A stretch of DNA of 64,000 nucleotides from the NCBI GenBank assembly GCA_049324115.1, contig JBMOMN010000034.1, forward strand, positions 9,103 to 73,102, written 5' to 3'. The DNA is from UBA5796 sp040752455 (GTDB lineage: Bacteria; Chloroflexota; Anaerolineae; Anaerolineales; Villigracilaceae). Positions 32,847 to 45,700 of the stretch are shown piece after piece (position 1 is the stretch's first letter; the number at the start of each line of letters is the position of its first letter). A program made the translations under genes and the position numbers. The notes under the pieces are model-generated. The model was not told where the DNA came from. It ran no database searches and saw only the letters and a program-made list of their open reading frames with translations.

Positions 32847-34181
32847 CTACCCGACCAGGGGGCCGGTGCGCTCGAGGAACAGATCCATCAACACCTGGGA
32901 CAGGCGGGTCGAATCGTGACGCCAGGGGCGTTCGCGGTCCACCAGGTCGGCGTTGTAAAGACGGCCGTCCGAACGGGCGCGCTCGTCTATCTCGACCCAA
33001 CGCACCCCGTCCGGCAGCCGGCCCTCGTAAGTGTCGTTGCAGACCACCACGTCGAACAGGCGGTCGCCGAGATGTTCCTCCACGGCCCGCACGTGGTCGT
33101 AGCAGGTGTAGGCTGCGGTCTCGCCGGCCTGGGTCGCCAGGTTGCAGACGAAGATCTTGACTGCCGGGCTGGCGCGGACGGCAGCCAGCAGGTCCCGCAC
33201 GAGCAGGTTGGGCAGGATGCTGGTGTACAGGCTGCCGGGGCCGACCACGATCATCTCTGCCGACAGGATGGCCTGGATCACCGGCGGGAAGGCGGGCGCG
33301 TCGTTCGGCTCCAGCCACACCCGGCGGATGCGTCCCGCCGCTTCGGGGATATGGCTCTCGCCTTCGATCCGCACTTCGTTGACGACGTAGGGCAGTTGCA
33401 CGTCGGCCACCAGCCTCACGTTGTGCAGCGTGGACGGGAGCACCCGTCCATGCACCGAGAGCACCCGGCCCGATTCGGCTACGGCTTCCTCGAAACTGCC
33501 GGTGATCTCGCTCAAGGCGGAGATGAACAGGTTGCCGAAGGAATGGCCGTCCAGCCCCGGCGCGCCGCTGAAACGGTACTGGAAGAGTTGGGTCAGCAGG
33601 GCCTCGTCGTTCGAGAGGGCGGCCAGGCAGTTGCGGATGTCTCCCGGCGGCAGGATGCCCATCGTGCGGCGCAATTCCCCGGACGAGCCGCCGTCGTCCG
33701 CTACGGTGACGACCGCGGTCAGGTTGTGGGTGTGGGCTTTCATCCCGCGCAGCAGTGTGGACAGCCCGTGCCCGCCGCCGATGACGACCGCCCTCGGTCC
33801 CCGTTCGCGGCGGCGGTGTTCGGCCAGCTTGTCCACCAGCGAGGCTCCCGGGCGCAGGAACGGGCTGAGCAGCGACCGGTTCATGCCCCAGATGCCGAAA
33901 CCGATCATCCCCAGGCCGAGGCTGCCGAAGATCAGGACCCGCAGCGGGCGGGGCAGGAAAGCCAGGGCCGCATACGCCAGGAAAGTCAGCAGGGCGGGGT
34001 TGGTGGAATCGGTGCGGTACAGGTCGAGCAGGAACATCGCCAGGCCGACGCCAAGCAGCGTGATCCCGGCCAGCACCAGCAGCAGCCAGCGCTTGATGCC
34101 CATGCCCGGCAGGAACAGGCGGAAAAAGCTCCGCATGTTGCGGCCAAACCCTCGATACCAGACCGGTTCCTTCCCATTCAC
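32847..34181 (-). CDS. yvcK: YvcK/CofD-like protein with N-terminal membrane segments
   Basis: At 444 residues it belongs to the CofD/YvcK-like family that binds UDP-sugars and affects gluconeogenic growth and cell-wall metabolism. It has VVIGGGHGLSTLLRGMK, TAVVTVADDGGSSGELR, PPGDIRNCLAAL and GPGSLYTSILPNLL. Residues about 30-110 contain three hydrophobic segments, an extension found in some Gram-positive and Chloroflexota members. It sits next to glycolytic genes and a sugar kinase, which fits its carbon role. Start 34181 has no strong ribosome site; 34136 is a possible alternative. Confidence 0.9.
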   Translation of the reverse strand: MNGKEPVWYRGFGRNMRSFFRLFLPGMGIKRWLLLVLAGITLLGVGLAMFLLDLYRTDSTNPALLTFLAYAALAFLPRPLRVLIFGSLGLGMIGFGIWGMNRSLLSPFLRPGASLVDKLAEHRRRERGPRAVVIGGGHGLSTLLRGMKAHTHNLTAVVTVADDGGSSGELRRTMGILPPGDIRNCLAALSNDEALLTQLFQYRFSGAPGLDGHSFGNLFISALSEITGSFEEAVAESGRVLSVHGRVLPSTLHNVRLVADVQLPYVVNEVRIEGESHIPEAAGRIRRVWLEPNDAPAFPPVIQAILSAEMIVVGPGSLYTSILPNLLVRDLLAAVRASPAVKIFVCNLATQAGETAAYTCYDHVRAVEEHLGDRLFDVVVCNDTYEGRLPDGVRWVEIDERARSDGRLYNADLVDRERPWRHDSTRLSQVLMDLFLERTGPLVG

Positions 34182-34275
34182 GAAGTCATCATAGCAAGGA
34201 TTTGGGCAATCGTCAACGGCAGGCCGAAGGTTACGAATCTGTGGGTTTCCGCTGCGTTAATTCCCGGAGAGCCTA

Positions 34276-34284
34276 TGCTATAAT
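34276..34284 (+). promoter_or_regulatory. Perfect extended -10 promoter, probable leaderless start of the sugar kinase
   Basis: TGCTATAAT is a full TGnTATAAT match. The -10 ends 7 bases before the ATG at 34292, so transcription should begin at or next to the start codon. Confidence 0.68.
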
Positions 34285-34291
34285 CGCCAGC

Positions 34292-35230
34292 ATGGGCATC
34301 TTCTTGACAATTGATCTCGGCGGCACGCACATCCGCGCCGCAACTTTCGACAAAGACAGCACCCGCCCACTCGCCCACAAAAAGATTGCCACCCGCTCCA
34401 GGCACGGAGCCATTTATGACCGTATCGAAGGCCTGATTGCCTCGATCTGGCCGGAAAACGATGCGGTGGACGCCATCGGCCTGGCTTCGCCAGGCCCCCT
34501 CGACCCGATCCGGGGCGTCGTCCTGGCAACTCCCAACATCCCAGAGTGGCAAAACTTCCCGCTCGGACCTAAACTGTCCGAGCGTTTTGGCGTTCCGGTC
34601 TACATGGACAACGACGCCAACCTGGCCGCGCTGGGCGAATGGCGCTACGGGGCGGGACAGGGACATCAGCACGTCCTCTACCTGACCATCAGCACCGGGA
34701 TCGGCGGGGGCGTCATCAGCCACAACCGGCTCTTGCAGGGACATCACGGCCTGGCCGCCGAACTCGGGCACGTTTCCGTGCTGGCAGAGGGTCCCATCTG
34801 CTCGTGCGGATATCCGGGCCATCTGGAGGCGCTGGCCTCGGGTCCGGCCATTGTCCGCTACGTGCGGGAGCAGTTGGCTGCCGGCGCGGAATCCTGCCTC
34901 GATCCGCAGGATGAATTTACCGCCTTCCAGGTGGCCGAAGCCGCAATGTCCGGGGATGCCCTGGCCCGGTCTGCCTATGCCCGCGCCGGGGAATTCCTGG
35001 GGATCGGCGTGGCCAATTTCCTGCACATTTTCGATCCATCCATCGTCATTTTTGGCGGCGGCGTTTCGCAAAGCGGGCCGCTGCTTTTTGAGCCTTTCGA
35101 GGCCAGTTTGCACAAACGAGTTTTCAACCCCACTTATCTGGAGAATCTGACCATCACTACTGCGGCGCTTGGGGACGACGCCGGACTGCTCGGCGCGCTG
35201 GCGCTGGCGCACCTGTCATGGGCCGGGTGA
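34292..35230 (+). CDS. ROK-family sugar kinase (probable glucokinase)
   Basis: The 312 residues have the ATP-binding DLGGTHIRAA, the catalytic-region DNDANLAALGEW, STGIGGGVI and the zinc-site region GHVSV...CSCGYPGHLEALAS. One zinc-site cysteine of the ROK pattern is replaced by His (CGYPGH), which can still bind zinc. A likely reaction is ATP-dependent phosphorylation of glucose or a related hexose. It appears leaderless (see 34276-34284), and no Shine-Dalgarno sequence precedes the ATG. It lies close to the aminotransferase downstream (22 bases). Confidence 0.9.
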   Translation: MGIFLTIDLGGTHIRAATFDKDSTRPLAHKKIATRSRHGAIYDRIEGLIASIWPENDAVDAIGLASPGPLDPIRGVVLATPNIPEWQNFPLGPKLSERFGVPVYMDNDANLAALGEWRYGAGQGHQHVLYLTISTGIGGGVISHNRLLQGHHGLAAELGHVSVLAEGPICSCGYPGHLEALASGPAIVRYVREQLAAGAESCLDPQDEFTAFQVAEAAMSGDALARSAYARAGEFLGIGVANFLHIFDPSIVIFGGGVSQSGPLLFEPFEASLHKRVFNPTYLENLTITTAALGDDAGLLGALALAHLSWAG

Positions 35231-35252
35231 TCTAGGACATTTCAGGAGACCT

Positions 35253-36581
<1,329 letters not shown>

Positions 36582-36626
36582 ACCGCAAGCTACCGATACA
36601 AAAGCCAGCAATTCTCGATTTGAAGT

Positions 36627-36703
36627 TGTCACTGCGAGGAACGAAGCAGTCTCCGCGTTGAATCAGGGGAGATTGCTTCGCCAAAGAGCGGCTCGCAATG
36701 ACA
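36627..36703. repeat. Inverted-repeat element, TGTCATTGCGAG family, copy 2
   Basis: TGTCACTGCGAG and CTCGCAATGACA arms with GAAGCAGTC/GATTGCTTC inner arms, in the intergenic region after the aminotransferase. It matches copy 1 at 10942-11041. Confidence 0.8.
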
Positions 36704-36721
36704 TATAGAGAATTGCTGTAC

Positions 36722-36761
36722 AAAAGCGGCGACCGCCAATTCATGGCGGCCGCCGCTTTTT
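36722..36761. terminator. Bidirectional intrinsic terminator
   Basis: Stem AAAAGCGGCG/CGCCGCTTTT plus inner CCGCC/GGCGG, with T runs on both strands. It separates the aminotransferase and the giant surface protein. Confidence 0.82.
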
Positions 36762-36781
36762 GGTTTGACCGGTGGCCGGCT

Positions 36782-39700
36782 TTACGGCTCAGGCTGGACG
36801 CTGACCAGCACGGCCCGGACGACCACGCGGTAATTGTATTCGCCGGTGGCCTCGTTGAATTCCTTGCAGGTGATCAGGGTGATCCAGTCGTAGTCCTCGT
36901 GGCGCAGCGCGCTCAGGTCGTCGGCCCATACCAGGCGGACTTCACGCACCTGGTAGACGTAGCGCTGGCCGTAGGCGTGGATGACGATCTCGTCGCCCCA
37001 GAAGAGCGAGGCCAGGTTGACGAACGGGCCGGGCGTGCCGTCTGCCAGGTAGGTGTGGGCGGTGATGGCCGTGTTGCCCGGCCAGGTGGGATAGGCCGTC
37101 CCTTCGAGCCAGCCGGCCTGCCCGGATAGCCAGGTCAGGTCCCAGCCGCTTTCGGCCAACGGGACGCCGACGATGGGCAGGCCCGCCAGTCCCAGCTTCG
37201 GCACTTCGAGCCACATCTCATCCATGGCGGCGTAGGCTTTGTCGGCGGGCTGGGCCGGGATCGTGGTGATCCTGTTCGGGGCGAAGCCGGTCTCCGGCAG
37301 GCCCGGGATCGAGATGATGATCGAATCCTCCACCCCATACCCGTCCACGCCGGAATTGTCGGTCGGGTCGTACCAGCGCTCGGTCGAATCGTTGTTGTAC
37401 GGCGACTGGATGATCGGGCCGCCGGGGCCGAAGTCAATCGGCAGGCTGGTCCAGGCGACGCTGGCCGCGTTGGTCACCGGCGAAGGCCCAACAAAGGTGG
37501 CCTGGAATTTGATCGTGGACACGGCGTTGAGCGGGAAATCGTCCCAGGTGAAGGTCAGGGTCTTGGTGGCCGCGTCGTAAGCGAAAGCCGTCGGCTGCCG
37601 CCCGGTGACGCTGGCCGAGTTCAGCACGTAGTCCAGGCCGGCCGGCAGTTCATCCGTCACGACCACGTCGTAGGCGTTGGCGTTGCTCTTCGCGGTGTGG
37701 GCGATCCTGACCGTGAAGTTGATCGGCGTGCCGTAAGGCGCGACCTCGGGTTCGGCGTTCTTGTCAATGCCCAGGTCCGGTTCGACGATCTCGACCGGGG
37801 GCGTCGTGATCTCGAGCTGGCCGCCGTCCCAGGTCCAGGCCGCCGCGTTCGTCAGGGTGGTCCCTTCCTGGTTGGAGGCGATGTCCAGCACGATCACCTC
37901 GTAGCGGATGGTGATGGTCTCCGCCGCCGCGCTGGCGTTCTCGATGGTGCCGAAGTCGAAGGTCACTTTGCCGCCGGAATTTTCCACCAGCGGGTTGTGG
38001 ATGCCGGGCGTCACGCCGTCGTTGCAGTTGCCCGCAGTGTGCAGGTCTATCCGGGTGCTGGTCAGAAGGCTGCTGCTGGCGGTGATGTCGGCGCAGTCCA
38101 CGAAGGCCAGGCCGGTCTGGAGCGTGTCCACCAGCAGGGCGTTGTCCATCCGCCCGAGAGCCGGGACGCTGAGGGTCAGCTCGTAGGTCAGGATTTCGCC
38201 GATGGCGACTTCCGTCCCGCTGGTGAAGTTCTGGTTCGTGGCGACCATGGTCTTGGTCAGGTTGCCGCCGGAGACGGTCGTATCCTCGTCGGTGTCTGAA
38301 TCGCTTGCGCCGGTGTTCGAATCATCCACTTCGACCCGGTTGAGCAGGGTCGGGCCGGGGTTGTCCTTCACCGTGACGGTGATGGACAGGCTCATGTTCG
38401 CCCCGGAGGCGAGCGACAGCCCGCTCCAGGTGACGACCCGCCCGGCTACCGAGGAGGGCGCGGGCGCGGCGCTGACGTAGGTCACGCCGGCGGGCAGGGT
38501 GTCGGTGACGGTCAGGCTGGTCAGGTCCACCGCGCCGTTGTTCTCCACCAGGATGTCGTAGGTCAACGTGCTGCCGGGGCCGACGACCACCAGGCCGTCG
38601 TCTTTCGTCACTTGCAGCGAGGCTTCGTCGTCCGTGTCGCTGGCTTCGTTATCGGACGAGTCCAGTTCGACCATGCCCGCCGGGGGCGCGACGGTGACGG
38701 TGTTGGTCAACGCGCCGGTCGCAGCCGGGTCGACCTGGGCCTCCACCCGGTAGGTGACGCTGGCTCCCAGCGGCAGGTCGAGCGAATCGCTGAAGGTGGC
38801 CGGGTTGGATGCGTCACCGGTGCAGGCGTAGGTGGCGGGGTCGGGATCGGGGGAACTGCTCTCGCAGGCCCAGGTCCAGGAGGCGATCTGGGCCGGGCGC
38901 GGGTCGCTGACGGTCATCCCGAAAGCGTCGCTCGGACCCTGGTTTGTCACCGTTATGGAATAGGTCAGCGTGCCCCCGGCGACGTAGAAGCTGACGCCGT
39001 CATCTTTGGTCACGTTCAGATTGACGCGTGGGGCGTTGAAGACGCCGAAGTCCACCCGGAACTCGGTGGTGCTGCCGGCCGCGTTATCGAAGGACTGCTC
39101 GCCTGCCGGGGTGAGGGTGACGACCTCGGACTGGATGTAGCCGCCCAGCCCTATCGCGCCGACCTCGCTACCGTTGTCGTCCGAGTCAGCGGTGTCCACG
39201 TCGGAGTCGGGGGCGGGTTCGTAGTAGCCGCCGCCGGTGCTGGAGACGTAGTCCCGCAGCGTGCCGCCGGGGTTGAACTCAGCCGCCGGGAGGCGCAAGA
39301 GGTAATCGCCCTGCGGCAGCCCGGTGAAGGTGTAGTTGCCGCTGGCGTCGGTGACGGCGGTGACGAGCAGGGCGCTGTCGTCGGCGGAGCGCAATTCCAC
39401 GTCCACGCCGGGGAGGCCGGTCTCGCCGTCTTCGGTGCCGGAGTTGTTGGCGTCGTTCCAGACCAGGTTGCCGAGTTGGATGGTGTAGAAGCCGAAATCA
39501 ACGGTCATGTTGGCCTGGGCGTCGGGCTGGGACCCCTGGCCCACGCCAATCTCCAGGTCGGCTTCGTTTATCGGTTCCAGGCCGCCGGGTCCGAGCGTGA
39601 CCGCCTGCGACAGGACCGCGCCGCCGAACCCGCCGCCGATCTGGAGCGCGCCGTTGTCGTCCGAATCCACGTCAGTGTCCGCATCCGGGGCGGGATTCTC

Positions 39701-42700
39701 ATAAATGGAGCCGTCCGCAGCCCGGAAGGTGGCCGAGGACCAGTAGCCGTCGAGCACCGCGCCGCCCGCAAAATTGGAGGCCGGGATGACGACTACGTAA
39801 TCGCCGCTCTCGAGGAAATCGAAGAGATAGTAGCCGCCGTTGGCGGTCGTGTCCGTGCCCAGGGCCGGGCCGGTCGGGCTGCCGGAGGCGTCGGCGGCGT
39901 AAAGTTCGACCAGCACGCCGTCCACACCGACTTCGGTCCCGTTGATCGTGCTGCTGTTGTCGGTGTCGAACCAGACCCGGTTGCCGAGGGCGTAAACGGT
40001 GGTGAAGCCGAAGTCCACGGTCGGGTTGTGGGTCGCGCCGGTGGCGTTATCCACCGTCGTGTTGCCCTGGGCGCCGGTCGAGCCGGGGGTCAGGGTCAGC
40101 GTGCCGGACGTGACCAGGCCGCCGCCCGTGCCCTGGCCGTTGTCGTTGTGGTCGGTGTTGGCGTCGGGGCCAGTGGTGGTCGTATCGTTCAGGTCGGCGT
40201 TATCGTTCGTGCTGACCGTGCCGGTGGGGGCGGTCGTGCGGACGATGAAGCTGCCCTGCGGCAGGCCGGAGAAGCGGTACTGGCCGCTGGCGTCCGTGGG
40301 CGTGCCGCCGGGAGCGTCGTCGGCGGTGTTCAGGATCCCGTCCGGGCCGACGTTGATCTCGGTCCCGTTGGACGAGTAGAGCAGGACGGCGATGCCGCCC
40401 AGGTCGGTATCCCCGGCGGAATATGCGCCGTCCTTGTCCGCGTCGCCGAAGACCTGGTTCCCGATCCCGGTGGTGTAGAAGCCGAAGTCGAGCGACAGGT
40501 TGGCACGGCCGTTCGGCTGCAAGCCCTGGCCGACGCCGGGTTCCTCGTCGGTGTCGTCGGTCGGCTCGGTCAGCCCGACCGGGCCGAGGGTCACGGGCAG
40601 GGAGGCCACCGCGCCGGAGAACGCGCCGCCGGTCTGGAGCGTGCCGTTGTCGTCCGAATCGAGGCCGTTGTCCCCGTCGGGCGCGGGGGTTTCGGAGAGG
40701 CTCCCGTCGGCGGCGAGGGTCGTCTGCGAAGACCAGTAGCCTTCGAGCGCCGCGCCGCTGCCAAAGTTGGCTGCCGTGACGACGACCACGTAATCGCCAG
40801 GATACAGGCTGTCGAACAGGTAGTAGCCGCCGTTGGCGGTGGTGTCGGAAGCCTGGTAGACGAAGTTGCCCGCGCCGTCGTCCATGTACAGGTCAACCGC
40901 CACGCCGTCCACACCGACTTCGGCGCCGTCAATCGCGGCGCTGTTGTCGGTGTCGAACCAAACCCGGTTGCCGAGGGCGTACAGGTTGACGAAGCCGAAG
41001 TCCACGGTCGGGTTGTGGGTCGTGCCGTCGGCGTCCGTGACCTGGTTGTTGGCCTGCGCCCCGGCCGAGCCGGGGGTCTGGGTCACGACGCCGGAGGGGA
41101 CGTCGCCGCCGCCGGCGCCGAGGCCGTTGTCGTTGTCGTCGGTGTTCGTGTCCGGGTTGGCGTTGTCGGCCGCGTCGAAGCTGTCAATCGTGCTGGCAGT
41201 GTTGGCCGGGGCGGTGACGCTGACGATGTAACCGCCCTGCGGCAGGCCGCTGAACAGGTAGTCCCCGCCCGCGCCGGTGGTCACGCCGCCCGGCGCGTCG
41301 TCCAAGGTGCCGAGGATTCCGTCGGGGCCGACGTTGATCTCGACCCCACCGGAGGAGAACAGGCGGACCGTGACGCCGTTCAGGGGGGTGTCGGTCCCGG
41401 CTTCGTAGTTGCCGTTGAAGTTGTCGTCGTAGAAGACCTGGTTGCCGATGGAGGTGCGGTAGAAACCAAAGTCCACCGTCATGTTGGCCTGGGCATCCGG
41501 CTGGGACCCCTGGCCGACTCCCGCTTCGAGGTCGGTTTCGCCGACCGGTTCGGAGGCTCCGGGGCCGAGGGTCACGGCGCTGGAGATCACGTCGCCGCCG
41601 GGCTGTAGGGTCCCGTTGTCGTCCGAATCGAGGTCGGTGTCCGCGTCGGGCGCGGCGGCTTCGGTGATGACGCCAAAGCCGTCCATCGTCGTGCCGGAGG
41701 ACCAGTAGCCTTCCAGCACCGCGCCGACCGCAAAGTTCGAAGCCGGGATCACGACCACGTAATCGCCCGCGTCCAGGTAATCGAAGAGGTAGTAGCCGCC
41801 GTTGGCGGTTGTGTCCGTATCCAGGACAGGCCCGGTGGGCAGGCCGGAGGCGTCGGCAGCATAGAGTTCGACCGTCACGCCGTCCACGCCGACTTCCGCG
41901 CCGTTGATGGTGCTGCTGTTGTCGGTGTCGAACCAGACCCGGTTGCCGAGCGCGTAAGCGTTGACGAAGCCGAAGTCCACGGTCAGGTCGGTGGTCGTGC
42001 CGGTGGCGTCCGTGACGGTGATGTTGGCCGCCGTTTCAGCCGCGACCATCGTCAGCGTCCCGGCGGATACCTGTCCCGCGCCGGTGCCGATGCCGTTGTC
42101 GTTGTCGTCGGTGTTCGTGTCCGGGTTGGCGTTGTCGGCGCTGTCGAAGGTGTCAATCGTGCTGGTGAAACTGGCCGGTCCGGTGGCGCGGACGACGTAA
42201 TCGCCCTGCGGCAGGCCGGAGAAGCGGTACAGCCCGCCGCCGCTGGTCAGCATCCCGCCCGGCGCGTCGTCGAGGGTGTTCAGGATGCCGTCGGGGCCGG
42301 CGTTGATCTCGGTCCCGTTGGACGAGTACAACTGGACGGTCAGGCCGTCCAGGGGCGCGTCCCCCGCATCGAAGACGCCGTTCTTGTTGATGTCGCTGAA
42401 GACCAGGTTGCCGATCTCGGTGCGGTAGAAGCCGAAGTCCACGGTCATGTTGGCGCGGCCGTCGGGCTGGGACCCCTGGCCGACTCCCGCTTCGAGGTCG
42501 GATTCGCCGACCGGTTCGGTCAGGCCGGAAGGTCCGAGTGTGACCGGGCTGGAGACCACCTCGCCGCCGGGCTGGAGGGTGCCGTTGTCGTCCGAATCCA
42601 CGTCGTCATCCCCGTCCGGGGCGGCGGTTTCGGAGATGCTCCCGTCCGCCGCGAGGCTTGTGGCCGATGACCAGTAACCTTCCAGCACCGCGCCGCTGGC

Positions 42701-45700
42701 AAAGTTCGAGGCCGGGATGACGACCACGTAATCGCCGGGGAAGAGGTCATCGAACAGGTAATAGCCGCCGTTGGCGGTGATGTCGGTGGCGACCGGGTTG
42801 ACCAGGTCGCTGGTCGAGTACAGCTCGACCGTCACGCCGTCCACACCGACTTCAGTCCCGTTGATGGCGCTGTTGTTGTCGGTGTCGAACCAGACCCGGT
42901 TGCCGAGGGCATACGGGTAAACGAAACCGAAGTCCACGGTCAGGTCGGTGGTCGTGCCGGTGGCGTCCGTGACGGTGATGTTGGCCGCCGTTTCGGCCGC
43001 GTCCATCGTCAATGGGCCGGAGGCGGCCTGGCCGAGGGCCGTGCCGATGCCGTTGTCGTTATCGTCGGTGTTCGTGTCCGGGTTGGCGTTGTCGGCGCTG
43101 TCGGCGTCGTCCCGGGTGCTGATGGTTCCCGCCGGGCCGCCGGCCTTGACGATGTAGTCGCCTTCCGGCAGGCCGGTGAAGAGGTACTCGCCGTCGGTGG
43201 TGATGGTCGTGGTGGTGAAGGTGTCGAGCAGGGTCACGCCGTCGGCGGCGTACAGTTCGACGGTCATGCCGTTGAGCAGCGTGTCGCCCGCGTCGTACAG
43301 GCCGTTGGCGTTGTCGTCCAGGAAGACCAGGTTGCCGATCCCCGTCTGGTAGAAGCCGAAGTCCACGGTCATGTTGGCGCGGCCGTCGGGCTGCTCGCCG
43401 TAGAAGCCGCCGTCCAGGTCGGTTTCGCCGGCCGGTTCGGTCAGCCCGGCCGGGCCGAGGGTGACGGGCAGGGAGGCCACCGCGCCGGGGAAGTCAGGCC
43501 CGGCCTGGAGCGTGCCGTTGTCGTCCGAGTCAATGTCCGTATCCGCGTCGGGCGCGGCGGTTTCGCTGATGACGCCAAAGCCGTCCATCGTCGTGCCGGA
43601 AGACCAGTAGCCTTCCAGCGCGCCGCCGCCCGCAAAGTTGGAGGCCGGGATGACGACGATGTAATCCCCGGCTTCGAGATAATCGAAGAGGTAGTAGCCG
43701 CCGTTGGCGGTCGTGTCCGTCGCGACGGGAGTCACCAGGTCGGCGGTCGAATACAATTCGACGGTCACGCCGTCCACGCCGACTTCAGTCCCGTTGATGG
43801 TGCTGCTGTTGTCGGTGTCGAACCAGACCCGGTTGCCGAGCGCGTAATATTCCAGCCCGCCGGTGTGGGAGGCGGAATCGAGGTAGTCGTCCACGCCGCC
43901 GGAGCCGTCGCGTTCGTCGGCGTTGGCGCCGGGCATGGAGGTCCAGGTCATGCTGACGTTGTTGATGGCGCTGTCGGTCCCGGTCAGGGCGGGCGGAGCG
44001 GGCGGGTTGTCCACGGTGACGCTGAAGGCGATCTGGGCCGAGTTGCCCAGGGGCAGGGAACAGCCGTTGGCCGAGAGGCAGCTCAAAGTCAGGGTGGGGG
44101 CGGCGTAGCTCTGGGTCCAGTTGGGCGGGAGGGAAGTCACGCTGCCGAAGGTCAGGCCGGCCGGGACGGTGTCCGTGAGCACGATGTCGTAAGCCACCGA
44201 GTTGCTGTCATTTGCCGGGACGCCGCTGCCGCTGATGTGGGTGATGTCCAGCGTGTAGGTGACGGTCTGGCCGTAGAGCCAGGTGTCGTCGTCGGCGGAT
44301 TTGGCGATATTCAGGAAGGGTTCGACGATGCGGGTCTCGACCTGGTTGGACGGGCCTTTGAGCACGCCGTCAATCGTGACGGTGTATTCGTTGTAGTCGA
44401 GGTCGGTGTTGTTGTTGTCGGCGGTGTCGTTGACCAGCACGTCGAATTCGATGACGACGTATTCGGCGTTGGCGTTATCGGTGTCATTGTTGACCAGGTC
44501 GCCCAGGGTGATGGTCACGTCCTGGCCTGCAACGGCCACGCGCCCGGTGGGGGTCAGGTCGAAGGTCGGCGGGAGGGCGTCGTTATCCGCGCCGGCCAGG
44601 TCGGCCGGGACGGTCATGGCCAGGTCGGCGATGAAGGACAGGCGGGGATTGCCGCTGTAAGTGAATCCGGCCGGGAGGGTGTCGTAGACCGTGAAGGCCA
44701 GCGAGGTGCCTTCGGGCAGGGCTGTGGCAAGGCGGTAGGTGACGATCTCGCCGATGGTCAGGTCGCCGCCAATAGTGTCGCCGTTGGAGCTGTCCACCAG
44801 AGATTTGACCAGCGAGAGGGCGTGGGCCGTAACCTGGGCGCTGGCGGAATCGTTGTAGTCGTTGGGCGGGATGGCCCCGGTTCCGTTGCGCTCGCCGGTG
44901 GTCGAGCCGCTGGCGCCGGGTGTGGACGAGCCGGTCGGGTTGACGGTCGTGCCGTTCGGGCCGGGCAGGCTGGTGTAGGTCAGGTTGGCGGTGTTGGGCA
45001 GCACCTGGTCGGCGGTGACGGTGGCATTGATGGTCGCGGTGTACTCGACCGAGACGGCGCAGCCCGCCGGAACGGTATCGAACCGGACGTCCAGGTTGTT
45101 CCCGGCGGAGTTGGAGGTGTCCACCCCGGTGGCGCAGGCGCTGGTCACGGTGACAGAACCCAGGTTGAGGGTCATATCCGCATGGACGGTATCGGTCAGG
45201 ACCACGTCGAAGGCGGTGGTATCGTAGGCCGGGGCGGCGCTGAGGTTCGTGAACGCCAGGGTGTAGGTGATGGTATCGCCCGCGTCGCCGCTGGTCGGGT
45301 TGGCCGTTTTCGTCAAATCCGTGATCGAAGGCTCGACGGCCCGGCTGTAAACGCCGTTGGAATACCCCGGTATCAGGAGGCCGTTGATGTAAACCCGGAA
45401 GCTGTTGTTGTGGGTTTCACCGGCGTCGTTGCTGTTGGCGCCGCCGTTGTTGTCCACTAGGGCGTTGAACTCGACGATCACGTATTCCGCATCGGCGTCG
45501 CTGTCCAGGTTTTGGAGCGTGCCGAGCATGAAGCTGACGTCGGTGCCGGTGTTGTAGGTATCAACGTCGGAGGTGGGGGAATTGCTCACGTTGAAATCGG
45601 CCAGCGCCGGGCAGAGGGCCGGGATGGCCGGGGTCAGGGCAGTGACAGCCGAGCCGGTTATCTGGCAGTTGGGGTCGTTGACCGCCGGGACGACGAAGGT

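Noticed and set aside
38612..41608. Long open plus-strand frames (up to ~1000 codons) antisense to the giant surface protein
   Set aside because: They are Gly/Val/Asp-rich reverse images of GC-rich repeat coding sequence, have no ribosome sites or known domains, and follow the period of the SdrD-B repeats.
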